From Alteriqipengyuania flavescens (GTDB taxonomy: Bacteria; Pseudomonadota; Alphaproteobacteria; Sphingomonadales; Sphingomonadaceae), in the NCBI RefSeq assembly GCF_030406725.1, contig NZ_CP129107.1, forward strand, positions 434,001 through 498,000: a DNA stretch of 64,000 nucleotides. The letters are read 5' to 3'. The notes under the pieces are model-generated. The model searched no databases. It worked only from the letters and a program-made list of their open reading frames with translations, and was not told the origin of the DNA. The translations under genes and the position numbers were made by a program. Positions 1-8,392 of the stretch are shown here, one piece after another. The first letter of the stretch is position 1. Each line of letters starts with the position of its first letter.

Positions 1-150
1 GACCCCACCCAGCGCCACGGCGCCGTCGGTTAGCTCGTAGCGGTCTTCGAGTTGCAGGAACCCGTACATCGCCAGAAAGCCGGCAAACGCGCCAAGTGCT
101 CCCGCCAGAAGCGTTTTTCCGGTCTTATTCTTCGGTTTGGTGTCACTCAT
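1..150 (-). CDS. small membrane protein, 3' part missing
   Basis: Only the first 50 codons lie in the window; the gene runs off the left edge. The N-terminus is short and basic (MSDTKPKNKTGKT) and is followed by a hydrophobic stretch at about residues 13 to 32, rich in Ala, Gly, Leu and Phe, which looks like a membrane segment. The ATG overlaps the end of the upstream Xre-type regulator gene by 8 bases, so the two are almost certainly co-transcribed and translationally coupled. Small regulators of this type are often paired with small membrane proteins of unknown function. I do not recognise the family and give no function. Confidence 0.6.
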   Translation of the reverse strand, partial: MSDTKPKNKTGKTLLAGALGAFAGFLAMYGFLQLEDRYELTDGAVALGGV

Positions 151-355
151 CATCACTCGGCTCCCAATCGTCGATGAACAGCGTCGGCACCGGGAGAGCG
201 AACAATTTCGCCATGCGCAGGGCCAGCGGCAGCGAGGGATCGTACTTGTCGGTTTCGACCGCGTTGATCGTCTGGCGCGACACGCCGAGGCGCCGGGCAA
301 GTTCGCCCTGGCTCCAGCCCGCCTGCTCCCGATAATCGCGCACGGTGTTCCGCAA
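143..355 (-). CDS. Xre-family helix-turn-helix transcriptional regulator
   Basis: This 70-residue protein is little more than one Cro/CI-type DNA-binding domain. The helix-turn-helix lies at about residues 13 to 35 (core WSQGELARRLGVSRQTINAVE), followed by the usual continuation with YDPSLPLALRMAKLF. It resembles the YozG-like stand-alone regulators found next to a small membrane protein. The gene overlaps that membrane-protein gene by 8 bases. The region immediately upstream carries several GTAAAG/CTTTAC inverted repeats, so it probably represses its own operon. The physiological signal is unknown. Family assignment is firm; autoregulation is inferred from the palindromes. Confidence 0.85.
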   Translation of the reverse strand: MRNTVRDYREQAGWSQGELARRLGVSRQTINAVETDKYDPSLPLALRMAKLFALPVPTLFIDDWEPSDDE

Positions 356-371
356 ATCCGAATCTCCCGAT

Positions 372-421
372 GTAAAGATCTCTTTACTGTAAAGAACTCT
401 TGTCAGTCAAGAGCTCTTTAC
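372..421. promoter_or_regulatory. palindromic operator region upstream of the Xre regulator
   Basis: Two inverted repeats lie just upstream of the regulator. The first is GTAAAG (372–377) with CTTTAC (382–387). The second, larger one has 14-base arms at 389–402 and 408–421 (13 of 14 positions pair) around a 5-base centre. On the minus strand the centre contains a TTGACT hexamer (405–410) that could be a -35 element, so a bound repressor would cover the promoter. The repeats are seen directly; operator function is inferred. Confidence 0.5.
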
Positions 422-467
422 ATAGCGAAGACGGTTTGCGCCATTCGACAGGGAGAAGCCCGACAGA

Positions 468-1724
468 TCAGGAAGCTTCGGGAAGCGGTGCGCCGGTAAG
501 CACGGCAGTCGGCGCCGGACGGCCAACGCGGCGGGCTGCGCGGGCCAGCGCGGGGGGATAGACCGTTCCCAAGAGACGCTCGAAAGTGCGGTCCCAACTG
601 AAGTTGGCGAGCACGTGGTCACGCGCGGCCTGCCCCATTGCTTCGATCTCGCCGCGCCATATTTCCTGAACGAAGCCCGCCATGGCGTCGATATCGTCGA
701 CCGGACCGAGCCGGCCAAGCTGCGGGGTGACCCGTGCCGGCATGGCACCCGAATGCACGCCCACCACAGGCAACCCGCAGCTCTGCGCTTCGATGATCGA
801 AATGCCGAAAGTCTCGTCCGCCATGGCCGACACGTAGATGTCCGACGATGCCAGCGCGCGGGCGAGCTGCGCCCTGTCACCGATGAAGCCGGTAAAGGCG
901 ATCGGCAAGCCTTCCGCGCGGGCAACCTCCTCCAGCGGCTCGCGCAGCTTTCCGTCGCCCAGCATGACGAGACCCGCGCCCATGTCACGCGGCAGGCGGC
1001 GCATCAATTCGACCAAGCGATCGGCCTTCTTCTCGTTGTCGATACGCCCGGCATAGGCGAGCAGTGGGCCAGGGCCGGACAAGCCAAGCTCGCTCCGGAA
1101 AGCCGGGTCGCGGGCCTCGGGAGAGAACAGGTTCGTGTCGACGCCCAGGTTGAGCATGTCGACCCTGTCGACCTTCATTTCCGCCAAGGCCGGCAAATTG
1201 TCCCGGCCGAGCGTGTAGATACGGTCGAATTCGCGGTAGGTGATCTCGCCGTAGCAAATGCTCATAAAGCGCATGAATTTCCCGAACCACTTGCCGCCGA
1301 CATCGGTGGCGACGCGGTGAACGTGCGCTTCGGGAAAATCCGTCCGGTATCCGGCCACCAGCGCGGTGCCGGGAAAGGCGCGACGATGGCGGATCGCGGT
1401 CCACGGGAGGATCCACGGGCAGAGCGATTCGATGACGTCCGGCTGGTAGTGCGCCAGCACCTCGCGCACTTTCGAAGTGCGCAGGATGAAGCGGTAATTG
1501 GGGCTGCCGCGCACCGGGTCGGAGCCGATTTCGCACCAGATATGATTGCCGCGCTCGACGATGCGATCTTCCGGGCCGGGAACGATCTGCAGGTGGCGAT
1601 GCGGCGTCTTGGCGGCGAGATATTCGCGCTTCTCGCGCAAGTAGGTGCTGATGCCCCCGCCGCCGTGCGCGGAGTAGCTTTGCGTCAGGTCGCAGATCAG
1701 CAGTGGCTTAGCCGAGCCGGGCAT
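468..1724 (-). CDS. GT4-family glycosyltransferase (group 1)
   Basis: A 418-residue GT-B-fold glycosyltransferase that would transfer a sugar from an activated nucleotide donor to a cell-surface glycan, lipid or small-molecule acceptor in the cytoplasm. The N-terminal domain begins with a Gly-rich loop (SAHGGGGISTYL, about residues 18 to 28). The C-terminal donor-binding domain carries LLAYAGRIDNEKKADRLVEL (221 to 240) and the family signature E-x7-E at Glu304 and Glu312 (ETFGISIIEAQSCGLP). Length fits the family. It stands alone, with the Xre pair downstream and a divergent lysozyme upstream, so the context does not identify the acceptor. Mannosyl- or glucosyltransferase activity is possible but unproven. 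Confidence 0.85.
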   Translation of the reverse strand: MPGSAKPLLICDLTQSYSAHGGGGISTYLREKREYLAAKTPHRHLQIVPGPEDRIVERGNHIWCEIGSDPVRGSPNYRFILRTSKVREVLAHYQPDVIESLCPWILPWTAIRHRRAFPGTALVAGYRTDFPEAHVHRVATDVGGKWFGKFMRFMSICYGEITYREFDRIYTLGRDNLPALAEMKVDRVDMLNLGVDTNLFSPEARDPAFRSELGLSGPGPLLAYAGRIDNEKKADRLVELMRRLPRDMGAGLVMLGDGKLREPLEEVARAEGLPIAFTGFIGDRAQLARALASSDIYVSAMADETFGISIIEAQSCGLPVVGVHSGAMPARVTPQLGRLGPVDDIDAMAGFVQEIWRGEIEAMGQAARDHVLANFSWDRTFERLLGTVYPPALARAARRVGRPAPTAVLTGAPLPEAS

Positions 1725-1946
1725 CGCGGTTCCAGTCTTCAGGTTTGCAGACCCTGACAGCTACGGCCCGGACTGCGTATAGGTTTCAAATGCAATCGTC
1801 GCCGACGCGGTGCTCATATGGAGTTTAACCGTCGATGAGCAAGTCCGGCAATCAGGCCGCTCCTGTCCGACCCGCTTGAAACCGTTTTCCTACACGAGAA
1901 AGACACGATAGCTGACCCGGCCCCAATCCGACGACGAGGGCATACG

Positions 1947-2537
1947 ATGCATCATTCCCTGATTTTCGAAACCGTCCGCGCAATCGCCGGGCGCGGCCTC
2001 GATGCCGAAGAAAGCAGGCGATTGAGCGAGGCGCTGGACGAAGCGTTCGGGTCTTGCCCCGCTCTTACGATTACCGGCGAACGCAGGGTTTCCCCGCGGG
2101 GTATTGCGTTGATCCAGCGATTCGAAGGCTGCGCGAAACGGCGGGCGGATGGCAGCTACGCCGCCTATCCAGACCCAGGCACGGGGGGCGCGCCATGGAC
2201 TATCGGCTGGGGCGCGACCGGGCCCGACATCGGCCCGCGAACCGTATGGACCCGCGCGCAATGCGATGCGCGGCTGGAAGAGGACGTCGCCCGCCACGCG
2301 CAGGATGTCGATACTGCCATCGGCGATGCCGCGACCACGCAGGCCCAGTTCGACGCGCTGGTATCCTTCCATTTCAACACAGGTGCGATCCGCCGGGCCA
2401 CGCTGACCAAGCGTCATCGGGCAGGTCGCCACGACGACGCTGTCCGGGAATTTGCCCGCTGGAACCGGGCGGGCGGAAGGGTGCTGAAAGGCCTCGTGCG
2501 CAGGCGCGCTGCCGAAGCGGCGCTTTATCAAGGCTGA
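1947..2537 (+). CDS. GH24 phage-type lysozyme (endolysin-like muramidase)
   Basis: A 196-residue protein whose second half is a T4-type lysozyme domain that hydrolyses the beta-1,4 MurNAc–GlcNAc bond of peptidoglycan. The catalytic triad pattern is visible as Glu60 (QRFEG), Asp76 (AYPDPG) and Thr85 (PWTIGWG), with a longer Glu–Asp spacing than T4 lysozyme. Residues 1 to 45 form an extra charged, helical N-terminal region and not an obvious secretion signal. A GAGGG Shine–Dalgarno lies seven bases before the ATG. No holin, spanin or other phage gene is nearby, so this is a stand-alone chromosomal gene, either domesticated from a phage or used in wall remodelling. Confidence 0.85.
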   Translation: MHHSLIFETVRAIAGRGLDAEESRRLSEALDEAFGSCPALTITGERRVSPRGIALIQRFEGCAKRRADGSYAAYPDPGTGGAPWTIGWGATGPDIGPRTVWTRAQCDARLEEDVARHAQDVDTAIGDAATTQAQFDALVSFHFNTGAIRRATLTKRHRAGRHDDAVREFARWNRAGGRVLKGLVRRRAAEAALYQG

Positions 2538-2594
2538 GAGGCCGGCAGGAACACTCCCAAGCCGACAAGCGTTGATCGACAAAGGAGTTGTGAC

Positions 2595-3602
2595 ATGAGA
2601 AATCTGGCACTTGCATGCGCTTGCGCGGCCCTCGCCATTTCCGGCGGTGCCTACGCCCAGGGTAAGGGCAACGGTAATGGTAACGGCAACGGCAAGGGAC
2701 CAACCGCTGCCCAGTCTGCGAAGAATAACAACGGCAACGGCAACCGCGGTGGAGGTGCCGTGCAGCAGCGCGGCGGACCCGACAAGGCCGTGCGCGGCAA
2801 AGGCAACGGAAATCGCGGCAATGCGAATGCCGGAAACAGCAACCGTGGCAATGACTATGCTCGCGGAAACGGGAACAAGGGCAACCGGGGCAACGGGGAC
2901 GATCGCATCCGGGTCAGGAATAACGGCAACGGCAACGGAAATCGCGCCGTCGCGGTCGATCGTGGGCCGGACCGCCGCGGTAACGACGGCATCATCGGCA
3001 CGGTCGGCGAAGTCTTCGGAATCCGCGATACGCGGCGCACCAGCCTGCTCGACGGGTGCCCCCCGGGTCTCGCCAAGAAGCGCAACGGCTGCACCCCTCC
3101 TGGTCTCGCGAAGCAGCGCGACTACGATCCCGACTTCTTCGGCTATCGCGGCCTGAATGACAGGCGCTACTACTACGACGACGGCTATCTGGTGCGGCTT
3201 GGCCGCGATGGCGGCATCGGTTCGTACTTGCCGTTGCTGGGCGGAGCCCTGTCGATCGGCAATGTCTGGCCGAGCAGCTATCAGCGTACCGCCGTACCCT
3301 CCTATTACGAGGATTACTGGTCTCTCGGCGGCCGCGACAGCTATCGCTATTCCGACAATGTCCTTTACCGCGTCGATCCGGAAACGGCAGCGATCACCTC
3401 GATCGCGGCGCTGCTGACCGGAGACGACTTCCGCATCGGCCAGCCGATGCCGCGCGGGTACGACGTCTACAACGTGCCGCCGCCTTATCGCGACCGCTAC
3501 TACGACACTCCGCAGGCGAATTACCGTTACTCGGATGGCTATATCTACCAGGTCGATCCGGAAACGCGCCTCATCGCATCCGCCATCGAAATGATCCTCT
3601 GA
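2595..3602 (+). CDS. secreted Asn/Gly-rich protein with repeated C-terminal motif
   Basis: A 335-residue exported protein. Residues 1 to 21 are a Sec signal peptide ending in AYA. Residues 22 to about 130 are low-complexity, dominated by Asn-Gly and Gly-Asn dipeptides with interspersed Lys and Arg, so strongly cationic. Next comes a duplicated short motif with paired cysteines (CPPGLAKK then CTPPGLAKQ, about 155 to 175), a motif style seen in RcnB-like periplasmic proteins. The C-terminal half is Tyr/Asp-rich and contains two copies of a YRYSD…Y.VDPET..I module, at about 250 to 272 and 310 to 332. AAGGAG precedes the ATG. Probably periplasmic; function unknown. It lies 11 bases before a FAS1 lipoprotein gene, suggesting one transcript. 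Confidence 0.8.
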   Translation: MRNLALACACAALAISGGAYAQGKGNGNGNGNGKGPTAAQSAKNNNGNGNRGGGAVQQRGGPDKAVRGKGNGNRGNANAGNSNRGNDYARGNGNKGNRGNGDDRIRVRNNGNGNGNRAVAVDRGPDRRGNDGIIGTVGEVFGIRDTRRTSLLDGCPPGLAKKRNGCTPPGLAKQRDYDPDFFGYRGLNDRRYYYDDGYLVRLGRDGGIGSYLPLLGGALSIGNVWPSSYQRTAVPSYYEDYWSLGGRDSYRYSDNVLYRVDPETAAITSIAALLTGDDFRIGQPMPRGYDVYNVPPPYRDRYYDTPQANYRYSDGYIYQVDPETRLIASAIEMIL

Positions 3603-3613
3603 GGAGGCCCGGA

Positions 3614-4183
3614 ATGAAACAGTGGTTCCTTGCCTGCACCGCAGGTGCCCTAGTCCTTACCGGATGCAGCGCCGAAGACGGCACGAGCGAACCCGCAGGA
3701 ACCGCTAGCGAATCGTCAACTCTGGCCACTGTGATCGGTCAGGCCGACGGGATTTCGACGGTTGCGTCGACGCTTTCGGATAGCGGCTTGTCGGGCGTGT
3801 TCGACGGTGCTGCTTCCTACACCGTGCTCGCACCCAGCGATGCTGCCTTCGAGGCTGCTGTTCCGGAAGGTACGTCCCTCACCGGCGCGGATGGCCGGCC
3901 GCTAGCGATCGCCGTGGTCCGGCAGCATATCGTGCCGGGTTACCTGAGCCCGGACGATATACGCAAGGCGGTCGAAAGTGCCGGCGGCGGGTCGGTCACC
4001 ATGGCCAGCTATGGCGGGGAAGACCTGACCTTCACTATCGACGGTGAAACGATCATGGTGGCCGGGCCGGGCGGAAAGTCCGCCCGTCTTGACGGCTCTG
4101 CCAGCACCGCCAGCAACGGCGTGGTCATTCCCATCGATGGCGTGCTGGTCGATATTCCCGCCGCGACAACCGCCGCCGAATAA
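3614..4183 (+). CDS. fasciclin (FAS1) domain lipoprotein
   Basis: A 189-residue lipoprotein with a signal peptide and lipobox LTGC (lipidated Cys18), followed by one FAS1 domain over about residues 38 to 185. The conserved H1-type segment YTVLAPSDAAF (about 74 to 84) and the H2-type end VVIPIDGVLVDIP are both present. FAS1 domains mediate adhesion or protein–protein contacts at the cell surface or in the periplasm; the bacterial partners are mostly unknown. GAGG precedes the ATG. It follows the Asn/Gly-rich secreted protein by 11 bases and converges on tamB three bases later, with no room for a separate terminator. Confidence 0.9.
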   Translation: MKQWFLACTAGALVLTGCSAEDGTSEPAGTASESSTLATVIGQADGISTVASTLSDSGLSGVFDGAASYTVLAPSDAAFEAAVPEGTSLTGADGRPLAIAVVRQHIVPGYLSPDDIRKAVESAGGGSVTMASYGGEDLTFTIDGETIMVAGPGGKSARLDGSASTASNGVVIPIDGVLVDIPAATTAAE

Positions 4184-4186
4184 ATC

Positions 4187-7100
4187 TTAATAATCCCGTC
4201 GGTACTCGGCCGCGACACTCTCGCGGCCGATTGTCGATACGCTGGCCAGAAGCACCAGCCAGCGCGTCACCCGGTATTCGAGCTCGGTCGCGCTATAGCC
4301 CTGCCCGTCGGTGATAATCTCCACATAGAGCTGGTCGGTGATGTTCTTGCCCAGCGCCACAGCCGTGCCGCGGTCGAGCGCCGGGTCGGCGGCAACGATG
4401 CGAAGCCGGTCGAGGCCTACAGCGGTGCGCAGGCGGTTGATCGGGTCCAGCCCGCCGCCCCCGCTGCTGTTGAGCGAGGCGATTGCTGCGCCCAGTTGGA
4501 GGGCATCGGTGGCCGACAGGTCGCTGATCGAACCGCCGAACAGCAGCCGGGCGAGGATTTCCTCGCGCGGCAGCGGCGGTGTCGAACTGAAGTCGATGTC
4601 GGTGCGCGTTGCCGAGCCGCCGATGGTGACCGTGACGTCCAGCCCCGGCACGCTCGTTTCCGCCACGATGTCCAGCAACGGATCGATCGGCGCATCCTCG
4701 GTGAAGCCGATCTCGCCCTTCGTCAGTTCGAACCGCGTGCCGGCAAAGGTGTAGTCGCCTCGCACGACGCTGACCTGGCCGCCGATCCGCGGCTCGTCGG
4801 TCGTCCCGCGCAGCCGGATATTACCGCGCCATTCGCTTTCGAGGCCGAGGCCCTTCACGTCGATCCCACCCAGCGGGGCCTCCGCATCGATCAGGAAGCG
4901 CCAAGGTGCAGCAACCGACACGGCGGCGCGGCGGTCTTGCGGCAGATTGATTTCGCGGATCTGGATGTCCGGCAGGCGCTGCGCCGCGGCCGGCCCGCCG
5001 AGCGACCAGTTCGCACCGTTCAGGCGCACGCGCCCGGCAATAGTCCCGCCGATACCGTTGGAGACGATGCGGAGCGGACCCGTGACGGTCGCGCCCAGCC
5101 CCTCCCGCTCAATCAGTTCGGCGTTGCGAGCGGCGATGCGCAGGTCGATATCCGGTCCGCGCCCGGTGCCTAGATTGGCGAGGTCGATGTAGCCGCTGCC
5201 GCTCACTGTCCCGCCGTTAGGGGCGGTGCCGCTGAAGCTGCGCAGCAGCAGGCGCGCGTCGTCGAACTCGCCGCGCATGCGCATATTGGTGATGTCGGTG
5301 CCCGATAGCGAGCTGCGCAGGCGGAGGTTGTCGCCCGCCACCGATCCGCGGAAGCGCGGCTGGCCGAGGCTACCGGTTACATCCGCCGCCGCATTCAGCG
5401 GGCCGGTGATGTCGAACGCGTCCAGCGCAGCGAGACGCCAAACGCCTTCGGGCGGTCCGCTGTATCGGAACTGGGCCAGCAGATCGCCTGCATAGAGCCG
5501 GTCAAGCAACCCGCCGCTACCCGGCAGGCCCGTGATCCGCCCCTGCAAGCGCCCGCTGATGCCGCCGTCGGCCTTGATCAGCGCGCGCGTGTCGAGGCGC
5601 GTCGGGGTGAGATTTGCGACCAGGTTCACGTCGATCGGGCGGCTGGTGAGGACGAGACCCGAGCGGGTGAGCCCGGAAATCTTTACCCGCGCCTCGCCCG
5701 TCGGCTGGCCGCCTGCGCTCGGTGCGTAGTTGATCCGGCCCGAGATGGTCCCGCCAAGGCCGAGATCGGCCCCCGCCACGTCGGCGAGCGAGAGCGGCAT
5801 GTTCGAGACGGCGAGATCGATACGCGGCTCGCGCGGTCCGCCGAAGCCGCCTTCCACCGTAAGCGCCCCACCGGCATAGCGCAGCTGCGTGGGCATCAGG
5901 GTCCAGGTGCCGTCCGGGTCCTTGTCGAGCACGGCGTAGCGCGGCATCACGATGTCGCGCCCCGCATACTCGCCCCCGGCCACGAAACGGACCTGCTCGG
6001 ACGTCGCTTGCCCCTTGAACTGCAGCGCGAAGCGGCTGCGGCGGCGCCCGGCCAGCGCGCCTTCGAAAGTGCCGACACCATCGACGAGGTCGGCTTCGGC
6101 ACGCAGGCGATTGATGACGAGCCCGCCATAGCGCACGCCGGTGAGGTCGATGTCGGCCTCCACCGTGGGCGGTTCGTCGCCGCCGACAAGCCCGCTTGCA
6201 TCGATGGTCCCGCTGCGGATCTGGATCCGGCTGGGGCTCGCGATGTCGAAGCCATTGGCGACGAGATTGACGTCGAAGCCCTGTCTACCTTCGCGCGGCG
6301 CGAGCACGATGGTGCCGTCGAGACCGCCGCCGGCCAGTTGCAGGTCGCCCGCCGCGCCGCCTTCCACCAGCGCGATTTCGCCCGCCACATCAGTTTGCGC
6401 AACGCGGAATTCCTGAAAGACCAGCCGCGTGTCGGTGCCTGGGGTCGAATAGAGGTTCACGGTCCCGGCAAAGTCCCCGAGCGGAGAGATGCCGCTGGTC
6501 TCGATCCCGAAGCCGTCGTCAATCGGGCGCAGCGCCACCGCCACATCGGTAAATCCGCCAGCAGGTTCGGCGAACACAAGGTCGGCACGCGGTCCGCCCG
6601 CATCGAGCGATGCCTGCACGGTGAACGGTCCGTAATCGACGTGGCGACCGCGTCCGACGATGGTGGAATTGCCGTTCTGGTAACGCCCATCGAGATTCGC
6701 GGTGATCTTGGCCGACCGGAAAGTGGCGTTATTGAAGCGGATCGGCTGCGCGCTGCCCAATGCGAAGCCGCCGTCGAAGCGGATATTGCCGCCCGTCTGG
6801 TCGGCCAGCGTGGCGTTGTCGATGCGGGTCATGCGCCCCTCGACCTGCCCGCTGACGCGCCATCCGGCGTTGTCGAAGACGAAATCGATATTCGCATTGC
6901 CGGACATCGCGCCGAGGTTCTCGATGGCGAGATCGTCTGCGCTCACCGGCCCGCGGATGCGATAGATTCCGTCGGCGAGATTGGCGTTGAGCGCCACGTC
7001 GGCCGCGAGGCCGGGGAAGCGCACCGAAAGGTCGTCCGCCAGCAGGTCGCGCCCGGTGTAAACCAGCGTGCCGGTCGCGGTGCCGCCGACAAGTCGCGGG

Positions 7101-8392
7101 TCGATGAAGTCGGTGTTGGTGACCAGTCGCTGCACCCGCGCATCGAGCGGGACGACCCAGCGCGAGCCATCGTAGGTCGCCGTGCCGCGCTGAGCGAGAT
7201 CGACGATCCGCGTGTCGCCCGTGACGAATTCGGCCACATCCACGTCGTGTTCGATGGTGAGGTCGCGGAAATCGCCGTTTACAAGCGCATCGAAACGCGT
7301 GCCACGCAGCGTGAAGCTGTCACCGGACAGGTTCGGATCCTTCAATCGCCCGCTAAGACTGAGCGCGTCGACCACCTTGTCGGCCAGGTCGACGCCGCCG
7401 TCGCCGCTGACGCGCAAGGACGGGCTGACGGCGGTAAATTCGCCCGACAGGACGCTCTGGTCGAGCGTGCCGAGGCCCTTGAAATTGAGAACCTCTCCAA
7501 CCGCGCGCGCCGGTATCCCCTCCAGCATCGACGCGACCCGTGCCTGTCCCAGCAGGCCGATCCGCCCTTCGGAATTGGTCAGGCGAAACGCGGCGAAGTC
7601 TTCACCATTGCGCGTAGCATAAAGCCCACCCTTCCAGGCGGCCCAGCTTCCGTCGCCATAGCCGATGGCGCGAATGTCCGCATTCATGCCGGTCATCGCC
7701 GCGAAAAAGCCATCTGCGGGCGCATTGTAATAAAGGTTGAGGTCGAACGTCCCTTCGGCAGGCACGTTGATCAGCTTGAACAGCGCGCGGTCTTCCGTCC
7801 CGACCATCGCGTTGGTGAGCAAGTCGACTCGGCCATCGCGAATGTCGGCACGGGCGAACAGGTTCAATTGCTGGTCCTCGCCGCCGAAAATATCGCCGTC
7901 GACGGTCAGGTCGTTGATGATCAGGCGGTCCACGCGGATATCGAAATCGGGCAGTATCGGCGCGTCTGGGTCGCCCGGCAACAGAACAGGCGTGCGCATC
8001 AGCCGCCCGCGGCGGATGATGAGTTCTCGGACATCGAGCCCGCTCCTGAACCACGACAGGGGCCGCCAATCCAGTTCGATGACCGGGATTTCCAGGAACA
8101 GCCCTTCGGTGTCGTAGACCGAAACGTCGTGCAACGTGGCTCTTTCGTAGAGCGATCCCTCGATCCGGCCGACTTCGAAGCGCAGGCCGGACGCCGGCGC
8201 GACCTTGCCGATCTGTTCCGTGACGAAGCGCTTGCCGATGGGGCTGTTGAGCACCGCCACGCCGATTGCCAGCACGGCGAGCACAAAGGCGAACAGGCCG
8301 AGCAGCCACTTGGCAACGCGCTTCGGCCAGCCGCCCTTGCGCCGCTCGGCTGCCGGTTCTTCGGCTACTTCTGCTACTTCGGCGTCACTCAT
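4187..8392 (-). CDS. tamB: TamB, translocation and assembly module inner-membrane component
   Basis: A 1,401-residue protein that spans the periplasm and works with TamA in outer-membrane protein assembly; TamB-like proteins are also implicated in lipid transport between the membranes. One N-terminal transmembrane helix (about residues 27 to 48) follows a short cytoplasmic segment. The long middle consists of repetitive beta-strand sequence expected of an AsmA-like/beta-taco hydrophobic groove, and the last roughly 350 residues match the TamB (DUF490) domain, including GGSISDLSATDALQLGAAIA. Its ATG overlaps the tamA stop by one base (TGATG), so the pair is translationally coupled. Length is normal for the family. 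Confidence 0.95.
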   Translation of the reverse strand: MSDAEVAEVAEEPAAERRKGGWPKRVAKWLLGLFAFVLAVLAIGVAVLNSPIGKRFVTEQIGKVAPASGLRFEVGRIEGSLYERATLHDVSVYDTEGLFLEIPVIELDWRPLSWFRSGLDVRELIIRRGRLMRTPVLLPGDPDAPILPDFDIRVDRLIINDLTVDGDIFGGEDQQLNLFARADIRDGRVDLLTNAMVGTEDRALFKLINVPAEGTFDLNLYYNAPADGFFAAMTGMNADIRAIGYGDGSWAAWKGGLYATRNGEDFAAFRLTNSEGRIGLLGQARVASMLEGIPARAVGEVLNFKGLGTLDQSVLSGEFTAVSPSLRVSGDGGVDLADKVVDALSLSGRLKDPNLSGDSFTLRGTRFDALVNGDFRDLTIEHDVDVAEFVTGDTRIVDLAQRGTATYDGSRWVVPLDARVQRLVTNTDFIDPRLVGGTATGTLVYTGRDLLADDLSVRFPGLAADVALNANLADGIYRIRGPVSADDLAIENLGAMSGNANIDFVFDNAGWRVSGQVEGRMTRIDNATLADQTGGNIRFDGGFALGSAQPIRFNNATFRSAKITANLDGRYQNGNSTIVGRGRHVDYGPFTVQASLDAGGPRADLVFAEPAGGFTDVAVALRPIDDGFGIETSGISPLGDFAGTVNLYSTPGTDTRLVFQEFRVAQTDVAGEIALVEGGAAGDLQLAGGGLDGTIVLAPREGRQGFDVNLVANGFDIASPSRIQIRSGTIDASGLVGGDEPPTVEADIDLTGVRYGGLVINRLRAEADLVDGVGTFEGALAGRRRSRFALQFKGQATSEQVRFVAGGEYAGRDIVMPRYAVLDKDPDGTWTLMPTQLRYAGGALTVEGGFGGPREPRIDLAVSNMPLSLADVAGADLGLGGTISGRINYAPSAGGQPTGEARVKISGLTRSGLVLTSRPIDVNLVANLTPTRLDTRALIKADGGISGRLQGRITGLPGSGGLLDRLYAGDLLAQFRYSGPPEGVWRLAALDAFDITGPLNAAADVTGSLGQPRFRGSVAGDNLRLRSSLSGTDITNMRMRGEFDDARLLLRSFSGTAPNGGTVSGSGYIDLANLGTGRGPDIDLRIAARNAELIEREGLGATVTGPLRIVSNGIGGTIAGRVRLNGANWSLGGPAAAQRLPDIQIREINLPQDRRAAVSVAAPWRFLIDAEAPLGGIDVKGLGLESEWRGNIRLRGTTDEPRIGGQVSVVRGDYTFAGTRFELTKGEIGFTEDAPIDPLLDIVAETSVPGLDVTVTIGGSATRTDIDFSSTPPLPREEILARLLFGGSISDLSATDALQLGAAIASLNSSGGGGLDPINRLRTAVGLDRLRIVAADPALDRGTAVALGKNITDQLYVEIITDGQGYSATELEYRVTRWLVLLASVSTIGRESVAAEYRRDY

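Noticed and set aside
1947-2537. Lysozyme as evidence of a prophage
   Set aside because: No integrase, capsid, terminase, tail, holin or repressor gene appears nearby, and flanking genes are ordinary chromosomal genes.
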